This document shows positions 45,641 to 55,144 of a stretch of 64,000 nt of DNA, in pieces. A program made the position numbers and the translations under genes. Each line of letters begins with the position of its first letter. The stretch's first letter is position 1. A model generated the notes under the pieces. It was not told the DNA's origin. It saw only the letters and a program-made list of their open reading frames with translations, and made no database searches. The DNA lies in NCBI RefSeq assembly GCF_001514535.1, contig NZ_BCNO01000001.1:330001-394000 (forward strand), written 5' to 3'. This DNA is from Thermodesulfovibrio aggregans (GTDB lineage: Bacteria; Nitrospirota; Thermodesulfovibrionia; Thermodesulfovibrionales; Thermodesulfovibrionaceae).

Positions 45641-46933
45641 ATGGACAGGCTAATTAAAAAGGCAAAGGCACTTAAAGGTGAGATAACACCTCCACCTGAT
45701 AAATCCATATCACACAGAGCAGTTATGTTTGCCTCTCTGGCAAAAGGACAGTCAAAGATAAAAAATTTTCTATGGGCAAAAGACCCTTTGAGTAGTCTTA
45801 ATGCAATGAGAGCACTTGGAGTTGAAATCACAATTACAGATTCAAAAGAAATTATAGTAAATGGCAAAGGATTACATTCTCTTAAAGAACCTGAAAATGT
45901 TATTGATTGTGGAAACTCTGGCACAACAATGAGACTTCTAAGCGGAATACTTGCAGGTCAACCCTTTTTAAGCATTCTTACAGGTGATGACTCTCTTAGA
46001 CAAAGACCAATGAGGCGAATTATTGAACCATTAAGGCTTATGGGAGCAAACATCGTTGGAAGAGCAGAAAATAGATTTCCGCCCCTTGTTATAAAGGGAG
46101 GTTCTCTTAAAGGAATTAAATATAATATGCCCATTGCCTCTGCGCAGGTAAAAAGTGCAATTTTACTTGCAGGGCTGTATGCAGAGGGTGAAACTTCTGT
46201 AACAGAGCCCTATAAAAGCAGAGATCATACTGAGAAGATGCTTGAAAGCATGGGTGCGGAGATTCAAATAGAAAGCAATACGATAAGGATAAATCCACCA
46301 CTACATTCACTTAAACCGTTTGACATAACCATACCTAATGATTTCTCATCGGCAGCTTTTTTTATTGCAGGAGCCTGTCTTGTGCCAAACTCTGAAGTAT
46401 TGATTAAAAATGTTTGCCTCAATAAAACAAGAACAGGATTTCTTGAAATTCTAAAATCAATGGGTGCAGATATAGAAATTCTTAATATTAAAGAGCAGGC
46501 AGGTGAGCCTGTTGGAGATATTTTTGTAAGAAGTTCAGCTGCTCTTAAGGGTGTTACTGTTGAGGGTGAAATTATTCCAAGACTTATAGATGAGTTTCCA
46601 GTTTTATGCGTTGTTGCAACTCAGGCTGAAGGCATAACAATCATTAGAGATGCTAAAGACCTGAGGGCAAAGGAATCTGATAGAATAAAAGCAATGACTT
46701 CAGAGCTAAGTAAGATGGGTGTATCTATAAAAGAATTTGAAGACGGAGTTGAGATAAAAGGTCCTTGCAGGCTTAAAGGCGCAGAAGTTTACTCTTACAA
46801 AGACCACAGAATAGCAATGGCATTAAGCATAGCAGGACTTATTGCAGAAGGTGAAACAGTCATAAAAGAAGCAGACTGTGTAGATATATCATTCCCTGAG
46901 TTTTATGACTTACTGGAGATGCTTCAGAGATGA
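45641..46933 (+). CDS. aroA: 3-phosphoshikimate 1-carboxyvinyltransferase (EPSP synthase)
   Basis: AroA joins PEP to shikimate 3-phosphate in chorismate synthesis, which feeds MqnA and aromatic amino acids. The 430-residue protein has PPDKSISHRAVMFASLA, CGNSGTTMRLLSG, SLRQRPMRRI, SAQVKSAILLAGLYA and KESDRIKA. The short motifs resemble the class II enzymes. It begins a cluster aroA-cmk-ispH-rpsA; aroA-cmk overlap by 4 nt (ATGA). The start lacks a ribosome site. Confidence 0.96.
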   Translation: MDRLIKKAKALKGEITPPPDKSISHRAVMFASLAKGQSKIKNFLWAKDPLSSLNAMRALGVEITITDSKEIIVNGKGLHSLKEPENVIDCGNSGTTMRLLSGILAGQPFLSILTGDDSLRQRPMRRIIEPLRLMGANIVGRAENRFPPLVIKGGSLKGIKYNMPIASAQVKSAILLAGLYAEGETSVTEPYKSRDHTEKMLESMGAEIQIESNTIRINPPLHSLKPFDITIPNDFSSAAFFIAGACLVPNSEVLIKNVCLNKTRTGFLEILKSMGADIEILNIKEQAGEPVGDIFVRSSAALKGVTVEGEIIPRLIDEFPVLCVVATQAEGITIIRDAKDLRAKESDRIKAMTSELSKMGVSIKEFEDGVEIKGPCRLKGAEVYSYKDHRIAMALSIAGLIAEGETVIKEADCVDISFPEFYDLLEMLQR

Positions 46934-47598
46934 AAAGAGTAATAGCAATCGATGGTCCTTCTGGTGCAGGGAAAAGTACTGTGTCAAGAGAGGTAGCAAA
47001 ATCTCTTGGTTTTCTATACCTTGATACAGGCGCTTTATACAGAGCAGTAGCATATCATTTTTATAAAAATTTTAAGAATGTTGATGACTTTTCATTATTA
47101 CCCGAGGAAGAGATAGAAAGAGAACTTATTAAGATAAAAATTCACTACGAAAATGGTAGAGTTTATCTATCAGGTGAAGATATTTCAGATTTAATCAGAG
47201 ATCCAGAGGTTGGTGCTGTTACCTCAAAACTTTCTGCTAAAAAGGTTATAAGAGATTTTTTACTCCCTCTTCAGAGAAGTTTTGCAGAAAAAATGGACAT
47301 TGTTGCTGAAGGAAGAGATATGACAACAGTTGTTTTTCCTGATGCATGGAAAAAATTTTACCTTGATGCATCTGTTGATGTGAGAGCTCGTAGAAGATAT
47401 GAACAACTGATCAAGTCAGGAAAAAAAATAACATTTGAAGAGGCATTAAAGGATGTAATAGAAAGAGACAGAAGAGACTCTTCACGAGAAAATGCTCCTT
47501 TAGTGATTAGTAAAGAGGCTTTTTATATTGATACATCAGAGCTTACAATACAAGAAGTTATCTCACTAGTTTTAAAAAAAGTTGCAGAGGATGACTGA
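46930..47598 (+). CDS. cmk: Cytidylate kinase
   Basis: A 222-residue CMP/dCMP kinase. The P-loop is GPSGAGKSTVSREVAK near the N-terminus, followed by LYLDTGALYRAVAYH, VAEGRDMTTVVFPDA and the lid region RDRRDSSRENAPL. Placement between aroA and ispH-rpsA follows the gene order of many bacteria, where cmk precedes rpsA. Confidence 0.96.
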   Translation: MKRVIAIDGPSGAGKSTVSREVAKSLGFLYLDTGALYRAVAYHFYKNFKNVDDFSLLPEEEIERELIKIKIHYENGRVYLSGEDISDLIRDPEVGAVTSKLSAKKVIRDFLLPLQRSFAEKMDIVAEGRDMTTVVFPDAWKKFYLDASVDVRARRRYEQLIKSGKKITFEEALKDVIERDRRDSSRENAPLVISKEAFYIDTSELTIQEVISLVLKKVAEDD

Positions 47599-47621
47599 TA
47601 TCTTGTATTATCAAAAACAGT

Positions 47622-48467
47622 ATGTTAAAAGATATTGTTCTTGCAGAAGGCTCGGGTTTTTGTTTTGGTGTAAAAAGAGCTATTGACATAGCCTTTGATG
47701 TTGCCAAGAAACATAAAGACGGTGTTTTTACTTTAGGTCCAATAATTCACAATCCTCAGGTTGTTGAAAAATTAAAAGATTTAGGTGTCTATCCCATAGA
47801 TGATATTTATGGTCAGAATATAAAAACATTAATCATTAGAGCTCATGGAATTCCAAAAGAAAAATTTGAAGAAATTAAAAAGCTTGGCATTGAAGTCATT
47901 GATGCTACATGCCCCTTTGTAAAAAAAGCTCAAAATCTTGCTGAAAAGTTGGCCTCTGAAGGTTATCAAGTTCTGATAATTGGAGACAAAGAACATCCAG
48001 AAGTTAAGGGAATTTTCAGTTATGCCGGTGAAAAGGCTGTTGTAATAAGCTCCGATGAATTTCCTATTTTAAATAAAAAAATTGGTATAATTCAGCAAAC
48101 AACCCAACCAATGTCAAAGGTCAAGGAGATAGTAAGCAAAATCGTAAATTCTCATAATGAATTTGAAGAGATTAGAATTTTTAACACCCTATGTAATTTT
48201 ACATCAAGAAGACTTGAGACAACTGAAAAAGTTGCAAAACAGGTGGATGTAATGATTGTTGTCGGTGGTAAAAACAGTGCAAATACAACTCAGCTTGCAA
48301 AACTTTGTAAGAGTATTGGAGTAAAAACATACCATATAGAAGATGCTCAGGAAATTGACAAAGAATGGGTTGAGTCTGCTAAAAAAATTGGTATTACAGC
48401 AGGAGCATCCACTCCTCAATGGATAATTGATGAAGTTATTGATAAAATTAAAAAGTTTACAAATTAA
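47622..48467 (+). CDS. ispH: 4-hydroxy-3-methylbut-2-enyl diphosphate reductase
   Basis: IspH performs the last step of the non-mevalonate isoprenoid pathway with a 4Fe-4S cluster. The three cluster cysteines are in SGFCFGVKRA, DATCPFVKKA and FNTLCNFTSRR. HGIPKEKF and QQTTQPMSK are also conserved. The 281-residue length is normal. The ATG follows a TATTAT box by 10 nt and has no evident ribosome site. It is followed 14 nt later by rpsA, an association seen as a fusion in some clostridia. Confidence 0.96.
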   Translation: MLKDIVLAEGSGFCFGVKRAIDIAFDVAKKHKDGVFTLGPIIHNPQVVEKLKDLGVYPIDDIYGQNIKTLIIRAHGIPKEKFEEIKKLGIEVIDATCPFVKKAQNLAEKLASEGYQVLIIGDKEHPEVKGIFSYAGEKAVVISSDEFPILNKKIGIIQQTTQPMSKVKEIVSKIVNSHNEFEEIRIFNTLCNFTSRRLETTEKVAKQVDVMIVVGGKNSANTTQLAKLCKSIGVKTYHIEDAQEIDKEWVESAKKIGITAGASTPQWIIDEVIDKIKKFTN

Positions 48468-48481
48468 GGAGGAACAGTGCC

Positions 48482-50086
48482 ATGCAGAGTGAGATTAGTG
48501 AAAAGCAAGAATTGGAAAGTCTCTATGAAGGTGCACTCGCACATGTGGAGAAAGGAGAAATTATAAAAGGAAAAATAATGGGAGTAAGAGATGACGGAGT
48601 AATAGTAGATGTGGGATATAAGTTTGAAGGAATTATTCCACATAATGAGTTTTCAGAGGATGAACTGAGCAATATTAAAGAAGGAGAAGAAATAGAAGTT
48701 TTTATTGAAAAAATAGATGATACCCAGGGAATGATAGTTTTATCAAAAGACAGAGCTCTAAAAATAAGAGGTTGGGAATTTCTCATGGATGCCTATGAAA
48801 AAGGCATACCTGTTGAAGTAAAGATTACAGGGAAAACAAAAGGGGGTGTTACAGCCCGTTTTTATGGCATAAATGGTTTTATACCTGCTTCACTTCTTGA
48901 TCTAAAGAAATCAAGCAATCTTGATGAATATACAGGAAAAACTTTCAAAGTAAAAATAGAAAAAATTGAACCACCCAAGAATTTATATGGTCCCTGGAGA
49001 AATCTCAAAACTACTGTAATTTTTTCAAGGAAAGCTTATTTACAGGAAGAGAGGGAAAAAATTAAAAAAGAATTATCTGAAAAAATTAAGGAGGGGCTTA
49101 AAGTAAAAGGCATTGTTAAAAATATAACAAACTATGGAGTTTTTGTTGATCTTGGCGGAATAGATGGTTTCCTTCATATTTCAGATATATCATGGGGTAA
49201 AGTTAAACATCCTTCCCAGTATTTTGAAGTAGGTAAAGAATATGAATTTATTGTGCTGAAAGCTGACTTAGAGGCTGAAAAAATAACACTTGGATATAAA
49301 CAAAAAAAGCCTGATCCATGGGAAAATATTGATAAAAGATATCAACCAGGTATGAAGGTCAGAGGAAAAGTAACAAGGATTGAAGACTTTGGTCTTTTTG
49401 TTGAACTTGAAGAAGGAGTTGAAGGACTTGTCCATACAAGTGAACTTGATTGGGTATCTCCAAAGCATCCCACCTATTATGCAGAAGTTGACGAATGGAT
49501 AAATGTAAAAATCCTTGATATTGATAAAGAAAACAGGAAAATTTCATTAAGTCTTAGAGAACTTAAGCCTAAACCTTGGGAGGTTGTTGCCAGGAAATAT
49601 AAAGTGGGAGATAAAGTCACAGGAAAAGTAAAAACTATAACAGATTTTGGAGTATTTGTTAGACTTCCTGAAGGAGTAGATGGACTCATTCATATATCTG
49701 ACATTTCATGGACAAAACATGTTGATCATCCTTCACAATTTTTTAAGAAAGGTCAAAAAGTTGAGGCTGTAATATTAAATTTAGAGCCTGACAAGGAAAA
49801 GCTTTCACTTGGAATAAAACAACTTGTTGAAGATCCCTGGATTAGAGAAATTCCAGAAAAGATTAGGGTAGGCGAAGTTTACAACGCTAAAGTGATTAAA
49901 AGAACAGAACATGGATTATTTGTTGATATTGAAGGAATTGTTGAAGGACTTGTTTACAATTCTGAGATTGATAAAAACAAGCCAGTTAAAGAAGGAGATG
50001 AAGTAAAGGTTTTAGTGGTCAAAGTTGACAAGGATAAGAGAAAAATCGGATTGAGCATGAAAAAATTAAGTGAAAATGAAGAGTAA
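48482..50086 (+). CDS. rpsA: Ribosomal protein S1
   Basis: 534 residues with six S1 RNA-binding repeats; the first two (about residues 20-190) are divergent and the last four are regular (for example VKNITNYGVFVDLGGIDGFLH, VTRIEDFGLFVELEEGVEGL, VKTITDFGVFVRLPEGVDGL). S1 helps bind mRNA on the 30S subunit. GGAGGA lies 8 nt before the ATG. The stop lies inside the start of sppA. The presence of S1 and of leaderless-looking genes in the same window is worth noting. Confidence 0.95.
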   Translation: MQSEISEKQELESLYEGALAHVEKGEIIKGKIMGVRDDGVIVDVGYKFEGIIPHNEFSEDELSNIKEGEEIEVFIEKIDDTQGMIVLSKDRALKIRGWEFLMDAYEKGIPVEVKITGKTKGGVTARFYGINGFIPASLLDLKKSSNLDEYTGKTFKVKIEKIEPPKNLYGPWRNLKTTVIFSRKAYLQEEREKIKKELSEKIKEGLKVKGIVKNITNYGVFVDLGGIDGFLHISDISWGKVKHPSQYFEVGKEYEFIVLKADLEAEKITLGYKQKKPDPWENIDKRYQPGMKVRGKVTRIEDFGLFVELEEGVEGLVHTSELDWVSPKHPTYYAEVDEWINVKILDIDKENRKISLSLRELKPKPWEVVARKYKVGDKVTGKVKTITDFGVFVRLPEGVDGLIHISDISWTKHVDHPSQFFKKGQKVEAVILNLEPDKEKLSLGIKQLVEDPWIREIPEKIRVGEVYNAKVIKRTEHGLFVDIEGIVEGLVYNSEIDKNKPVKEGDEVKVLVVKVDKDKRKIGLSMKKLSENEE

Positions 50087-50933
50087 AAGTCTGAAAATAC
50101 TTTTTATAGTTATTGGAATTTTGCTTTTAGTGAGTTTTGTTGCAACAATTATTGAGAGTGGATTTTCTACTGGTAAAGTGGCTGTTGTTAACATCAAAGG
50201 TGTAATTGTTGAGTCCAGACAAACAATTGATGAAATAAAACAATACAGAAAAGACCCTACAATAAAAGCCATTGTAATACGAGTGGATAGTCCTGGAGGA
50301 GCAGTTGTACCTTCACAGGAAATATATGAAGAGATAAAAAGGACAATTTCTGTAAAACCTGTTGTTGTTTCCATGGGTTCTGTTGCTGCTTCAGGGGGTT
50401 ATTATATTTCATGTCCTGCAACGAAAATAGTTGCAAATTCAGGAACTCTTACAGGCTCAATAGGAGTATTGATAGAAATACCTAATATAAAGGGTTTGCT
50501 TGATAAGATTGGGGTGAAAGCAGAAGTTATAAAAAGTGGTAGATATAAAGACATTACATCTCCTTTTAAGTCGTTACAAAACGATGAAAGAGAAGTATTA
50601 CAACAACTAATAGATGATGTCCATGAACAGTTTATTAAAGCAGTGGCTGAAGGAAGAAAAATCCCAATAGATAAAGTTAAAAAAATAGCTGATGGAAGAG
50701 TATTTACAGGACTTAAAGCTAAAGAATTAGGACTTGTAGATGAAATAGGAGACCTTGATTACGCAATAAAGGTTGCTGCTCAACTTGGAAAAATAAAAGG
50801 TGAACCCCAGGTAGTAACAAAAAAATCGACATTGTTAATTGAACTTTTAAAGAGTGATACTGAATCATTAATAAAAAAGATTTTACCTTATATACAGGTT
50901 TTTTATTTATATTCACCGGTATTACAAAACTGA
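50076..50933 (+). CDS. sppA: Signal peptide peptidase SppA (short form)
   Basis: A 285-residue S49 peptidase with one N-terminal membrane anchor (LKILFIVIGILLLVSFVATI). The catalytic serine is in GSVAASGGYYIS and the lysine in SGRYKDITSPF, giving the Ser-Lys dyad of the short, bacterial/archaeal SppA form that assembles as an octamer. It degrades left-over signal peptides at the membrane. ATG 50076 is chosen; a GTG at 50070 is in frame. It overlaps rpsA by 11 nt. Confidence 0.93.
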   Translation: MKSKSLKILFIVIGILLLVSFVATIIESGFSTGKVAVVNIKGVIVESRQTIDEIKQYRKDPTIKAIVIRVDSPGGAVVPSQEIYEEIKRTISVKPVVVSMGSVAASGGYYISCPATKIVANSGTLTGSIGVLIEIPNIKGLLDKIGVKAEVIKSGRYKDITSPFKSLQNDEREVLQQLIDDVHEQFIKAVAEGRKIPIDKVKKIADGRVFTGLKAKELGLVDEIGDLDYAIKVAAQLGKIKGEPQVVTKKSTLLIELLKSDTESLIKKILPYIQVFYLYSPVLQN

Positions 50934-50984
50934 GTGAATTTTCCTAATTTAATTAAATAGAAAATTTCACCTGCTTTAGCAGGT
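50934..50984 (+). promoter_or_regulatory. Dyad and hairpin upstream of the HU gene
   Basis: A dyad with arms GTGAATTTTC and GAAAATTTCAC is centred on the perfect palindrome ATTTAATTAAAT (50947-50958). It is followed by a perfect hairpin ACCTGC-TTTA-GCAGGT (50969-50984). No T-run follows, so it is not a clear terminator. It may be an operator or processing site between sppA and the HU gene. Confidence 0.4.
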
Positions 50985-51021
50985 ATGGAGGAGAAATCAA
51001 AAATTCGTAGGAGGATAAAAT

Positions 51022-51300
51022 ATGAAAAAGTCAGAGTTAGTTGACAGAGTATCTCAAAAAGTAGATATTTTAACAAAAAAACAGATTGGCACAATAATAG
51101 ATATGATTTTTGATTCTATGACAGAAGCTATGGCAAGGGGAGAAAAGATTGAGATAAGAGGTTTTGCTAATTTTAAAATAAAAGAAAGGCCTGAGAGAAT
51201 TGCGAGAAATCCAAAAACAGGACAACAGATTAAAGTCCCAGCACAGAGAGCAATAAGTTTTAAGATGAGCAAAGCTCTCAGAGAAGTTCTTAACAAATAA
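51022..51300 (+). CDS. HU/IHF-family DNA-binding protein
   Basis: A 92-residue nucleoid protein: helical dimerisation part (MKKSELVDRVSQKVDILTKK), GEKIEIRGFANFKIKERPER and the DNA-bending arm ARNPKTGQQIKVPAQRAISF with the Pro at its tip. It cannot be assigned to HU or IHF-alpha from sequence alone. AGGAGG precedes the ATG. The ABC ATPase gene begins directly after the stop codon. Confidence 0.93.
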   Translation: MKKSELVDRVSQKVDILTKKQIGTIIDMIFDSMTEAMARGEKIEIRGFANFKIKERPERIARNPKTGQQIKVPAQRAISFKMSKALREVLNK

Positions 51301-52221
51301 GTGCTACTTAAGGTTCAAAACTTAAGAATAGTTTATAAAAATTCTGCAATTATAGAGGAAATCAATTTTGATGTTGAAAAAGGAGAAATATTTTCAATTG
51401 TTGGAGAAAGTGGTAGTGGAAAAACTTTGACAGGCCTTTCTATACTGAATCTTTTACCAGATTATTTCAAAGTTGATGGCAGAATAATATTTAAAAATAA
51501 CGATATTCTATCTCTTGATTCTTCCTGGATTAGAAAAATACGGGGCAAGGATATTTCATGTATATTTCAAGATCCGATGGTCTCTTTAAATCCAGTGTTA
51601 AAAGTAGGCTATCAAGTTGCAGAGATGTTTATTTATCACCATAATTTATCTAAAAAGGAAGCCATAAAAAATGCTGAAAAAATATTTAATGAGCTAAAAA
51701 TATCACATGTAATTAATTACTATCCCCATCAGCTTTCAGGAGGATTAAGGCAGAGAGTAATGATAGCAATGGCAATTGCATGTGAACCGGAGCTAATTAT
51801 AGCTGATGAACCAACTACTGCACTTGATGTAACAGTTCAGGAAGAAATTCTTGACCTGCTCTATCTCTTAATCAAAAAAAAGGGTAAGGCTATGATTTTG
51901 ATAACTCATGATATAAACATTCTTGGTGAGTATGCTGACAGATTAATGGTTATGTATGCAGGTAGAATTATGGAGATGGGTTCAGTCGAGGAGATTTTTA
52001 AAAATCCTCTGCATCCTTATACCAGGGCTCTTTTAGATTGCATTCCAAGAGAAGGTAAAAAAATTGAAGGAATTCCAGGAAATGTTCCGGATCTTAAAAA
52101 ATTACCTTCCGGATGCGTATTTAGTCCAAGATGCAAATACAAAATGAGGGAGTGCCCAATTGAGCCTCCCTCTCTTCGTGAAGTAATACCAGGACATTTT
52201 GTCCGATGTTATTTACATTGA
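51301..52221 (+). CDS. OppD/DppD-type ABC transporter ATPase
   Basis: 306 residues with Walker A GESGSGKTLTGLS, Q-loop in IFQDPMVSLNP, ABC signature LSGGLRQRVMIA, Walker B LIIADEPTTALD and the H-loop in ITHDIN. The C-terminal cysteine motif SGCVFSPRCKYKMRECP is the oligopeptide-transporter extension. Permease and binding-protein genes are not adjacent, so it is an orphan here. The GTG start touches the HU stop and has no ribosome site of its own, so translation is probably coupled. Its end overlaps the convergent sufB by 9 bp. Confidence 0.88.
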   Translation: MLLKVQNLRIVYKNSAIIEEINFDVEKGEIFSIVGESGSGKTLTGLSILNLLPDYFKVDGRIIFKNNDILSLDSSWIRKIRGKDISCIFQDPMVSLNPVLKVGYQVAEMFIYHHNLSKKEAIKNAEKIFNELKISHVINYYPHQLSGGLRQRVMIAMAIACEPELIIADEPTTALDVTVQEEILDLLYLLIKKKGKAMILITHDINILGEYADRLMVMYAGRIMEMGSVEEIFKNPLHPYTRALLDCIPREGKKIEGIPGNVPDLKKLPSGCVFSPRCKYKMRECPIEPPSLREVIPGHFVRCYLH

Positions 52222-53463
52222 TTCCTTTGATGTTATCTGGATGACTTCTTTTATGTGTTTGTCTATTATTTCAGGTAAAAAGGGAATATCAAGATTTAAG
52301 AATCCGCTTGTAATCAGGCTCGTTGCCTCATCCTTTGTCATCCCTCTTGACATAAGATACTCAACCTGTTCTTCAGAAATCGGCCCAATGGATGCTTCAT
52401 GGGAAAGATCTGCTCTATTTGCTCCATAGGAAATAAGCTGAGGGATTGCGTATATTGATGCGTCATTTGAAAATATAATACCTCTACAGTCAAGTCTTCC
52501 CATACAGTAATCTTTTGTTTTGGCTATAAGATCTCCACGGGAGTAAATCACGCTTTTATGGTCAGCTATTGTTCTTGCAAGAGACTCTCCTTTGGTATCT
52601 TTTCCCTCAAAAATTATCTTTGAACCAAGATCAATGTAGGAGTCCTTTAATCCGTAAATCACTGTGTTGAATCTTGCCGAAGCTCTGTCACCTTTTAGAT
52701 AAACTGTGGGAAATGACTGTATTGATTTAACAGGTTTTAGTAGTGCATAATTATTAACGTAAACTCCATCCTCTTCAACAACAACAGCTGTTCTTGGTCT
52801 TACATAAAAGTTTTCTGCCCAGTTATGGATCATTGTGAAAAAGAGTTTCCCCCCTTTTTTCACATAAAACTCTGAAATTCCAAGATGTATTCCCACTGCA
52901 TCAGACCTTGAAAGGGTGCAGCCAGTGATAACATGAAGCTCTGCTCCTTCTTCAACAATAATGATATTATGAACATTCTGGCTTATGTAACCTTCTGCAA
53001 TCATCAAACAGGTTTGAAGCGGGTAATCAAGTTTTTGCCCTGGCAGTATTCTTATAAAGTATCCATGAGTTGGATTTAATGCAACCTGAGCAGTGTATTT
53101 GTCTGTATCAGGCTGAACAATTCTCCAGAAGTATTCTTCAAGCCAGTCATAGGTTTCTATTGCTTCATTTGTGCTCATAAGCTCTACTTTGCCTTCATAA
53201 AGTTTACTAAGCCTCTTGTATACCACTGAATGATCCATCTGCAGATAAGAGCCTGAACGCTCTTTTTCCTCAACATCAACACCTGCCATCAATGCAGCTT
53301 CTTTTGCAAGCTCTGGAAGAAGCTCAAGAGACTCAATTTTTCCTCTTTCAATATATTTTTGAAATTGTTTTAAATCTATGTCTTCACCGTATAGAGCTGG
53401 TTTATCTATTGCCTTTTTGGCTCTGTCCTGAATTTGTTTTATATATTTTTTGCTTACTGGCAT
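52213..53463 (-). CDS. SufB/SufD-family Fe-S assembly scaffold (minimal type)
   Basis: About 416 residues with the SufBD beta-helix core (ITGCTLSRSDAVGIHLG, KSIQSFPTVYLKGDRAS, DLSHEASIGPISEEQVEYL). It is the only SufB/D homologue here and is followed upstream by one SufC. Together they match the two-gene minimal SUF-like systems of anaerobes and archaea rather than sufBCDSU; no cysteine desulfurase is nearby. The ATG at 53463 has GGAGGTG 5-11 nt upstream; the in-frame GTG at 53472 overlaps that site and is rejected. Confidence 0.87.
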   Translation of the reverse strand: MPVSKKYIKQIQDRAKKAIDKPALYGEDIDLKQFQKYIERGKIESLELLPELAKEAALMAGVDVEEKERSGSYLQMDHSVVYKRLSKLYEGKVELMSTNEAIETYDWLEEYFWRIVQPDTDKYTAQVALNPTHGYFIRILPGQKLDYPLQTCLMIAEGYISQNVHNIIIVEEGAELHVITGCTLSRSDAVGIHLGISEFYVKKGGKLFFTMIHNWAENFYVRPRTAVVVEEDGVYVNNYALLKPVKSIQSFPTVYLKGDRASARFNTVIYGLKDSYIDLGSKIIFEGKDTKGESLARTIADHKSVIYSRGDLIAKTKDYCMGRLDCRGIIFSNDASIYAIPQLISYGANRADLSHEASIGPISEEQVEYLMSRGMTKDEATSLITSGFLNLDIPFLPEIIDKHIKEVIQITSKESM

Positions 53464-54191
53464 GTTGCACACCTCCTGTAACCGTTTTTCTTTATTTCAG
53501 AGAGTATGTCTCTTGGATTACCCCTACACATAAGCTTTCCATTAAAGAGTATATAACCCCTATCAGCATTGATGTAGTCAAGAATATAACCTGTATGAGT
53601 TATTACAATTGCGCTTCTTTTTACATCCTTTACTCTCTGGTCTCTTCCAAGAAGATGATTTGTCATCTCACCAATCAATACAATGTTTTCAAGGTCAACA
53701 CCACTTTCCGGTTCATCAATAAAAACCAGTTCTGGCTTTTGCATCAGTAACTGCAGTAACTCTGCTCTCTTAACCTCTCCTCCTGAAAAACCGTCATTAA
53801 CATCTCTGTCCAGATGAGTTGTAAGATTGAGTTTTTCAGCATAATTAAGTATTTCTTCATCTGTCTTTCCATTTCCTATAATTTTAAGAAGTTTCCTCAA
53901 ACTTACTCCTCTTACAACAGGTGGTCTCTGAAAAGATATTCCCATACCAAGCTTTGCTCTCTCTGATACATCCATATTGGTTACATCAACACCTTTAAAT
54001 ATAATTTTGCCCTTTTCAATTTTGTATTTAGGAAATCCCATCAATGTCATTATAAATGTTGTTTTTCCAGCGCCATTTGGTCCAAATAGAACTGCTATTT
54101 CTCCATAATCTAATGAAAAATTAATATCCTCAAGAACTTTTCTGCCTTCAACAGAGACATGGAGATTTTTAACTTTTAACATCTCTCCCAT
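53454..54191 (-). CDS. sufC: SufC-type ABC ATPase for Fe-S cluster assembly
   Basis: About 245 residues. Walker A FGPNGAGKTTFIM, signature FSGGEVKRAELLQLL, Walker B LVFIDEPESGVD and the SufC-specific ending ITHTGYILDYINADRGYILFNGK. It powers the SufB scaffold and is not a membrane transporter. ATG 54191 has an AAGGAGG site; an upstream in-frame ATG at 54224 does not. Overlaps sufB by 10 nt. Confidence 0.92.
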   Translation of the reverse strand: MGEMLKVKNLHVSVEGRKVLEDINFSLDYGEIAVLFGPNGAGKTTFIMTLMGFPKYKIEKGKIIFKGVDVTNMDVSERAKLGMGISFQRPPVVRGVSLRKLLKIIGNGKTDEEILNYAEKLNLTTHLDRDVNDGFSGGEVKRAELLQLLMQKPELVFIDEPESGVDLENIVLIGEMTNHLLGRDQRVKDVKRSAIVITHTGYILDYINADRGYILFNGKLMCRGNPRDILSEIKKNGYRRCATCQ

Positions 54192-54229
54192 TTTTATTCC
54201 TCCTTTTTTTAAATACTGTATCATTGTTT

Positions 54230-55144
54230 TTATTCCTCCTGAGTTTTCATCTTACATCTTGGGTCAGCTTTGTATGGCACTGTATAATGGATAATACTGT
54301 GAGCAACACATCCACCTCTGCACTGTTTTTTTATTTTACATACTTTGTTATCGCAAGAATTGTTTAAAGAAGTTTTAAAAATTCTAAGATTATCAGACAT
54401 AAGAATTTCCTGAAGAGAATTTTTAAAAATATTACCAATACAGTATTCTTCAAAACTGGATAGAAGATAACAGGGATAGACTGAACCATCAGGCATGACG
54501 GTTATTTTTTCAATTCCAGCAGGACAACGATATTTCTCATCACCTCCTATAAATCCTTTACAATAAACAGGCTGAATACCTGAGTATTGACTCTGCAACT
54601 CTTTAATTAATTCCATAAATTCATAAAAAGGTATTGAGAGTTCTAAATCTTTTTTGGTTAAAGCATCCATGTAAATTAAATAATAATTAATTCCACATTT
54701 TTTTGCAAACTCTATAAGTTCTTTATGGAAGGGCTGATTTTTTGTTACAACGCTTTTAATCCATAGCTTGTGCTTTTTTACTAAATCAAGAAGGCTTTGA
54801 TCTATTTCATTATTGATTGATATACCAATTTGCAGTCTGGAATTTTTAATAATGTTCAGAAGACTCTCTATTTTTTCATTAAAACTTCCATTTGTGCTTA
54901 TAGTTACTTTTATATCGCTATCGATGGCTAATTTTACTAAACTTTCAAGAGGTTCATAAAGAAAAGGTTCTCCACCTAAGATATCAAGACTGAAGATTTT
55001 GTTTTCTTTCATTATTTTTACAAATTCTTCAATCTTTTCTGATAGAAAATCAATGGAGTTAACATAACGGTTTTTTCTGTTAAAGCAGAATTCACAGTCT
55101 TTATTGCATCTTAATGTTGGAAAGAACTGTATATAATTAATCAT
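54230..55144 (-). CDS. Radical SAM protein with SPASM-type C-terminus
   Basis: 304 residues. The radical SAM cluster motif is CNKDCEFC (residues 13-20), followed by DILGGEPFLYEPL. The C-terminal part has the cysteines of a SPASM domain (CPAGIEKI, DGSVYPCYLL, CKIKKQCRGGC) for auxiliary clusters. Such proteins modify peptides or enzymes (anaerobic sulfatase-maturase and peptide-maturation types). No precursor peptide gene is visible next to it, so the substrate is unknown. It overlaps the flavoprotein gene by 8 nt, and both follow the Suf pair. Confidence 0.87.
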   Translation of the reverse strand: MINYIQFFPTLRCNKDCEFCFNRKNRYVNSIDFLSEKIEEFVKIMKENKIFSLDILGGEPFLYEPLESLVKLAIDSDIKVTISTNGSFNEKIESLLNIIKNSRLQIGISINNEIDQSLLDLVKKHKLWIKSVVTKNQPFHKELIEFAKKCGINYYLIYMDALTKKDLELSIPFYEFMELIKELQSQYSGIQPVYCKGFIGGDEKYRCPAGIEKITVMPDGSVYPCYLLSSFEEYCIGNIFKNSLQEILMSDNLRIFKTSLNNSCDNKVCKIKKQCRGGCVAHSIIHYTVPYKADPRCKMKTQEE

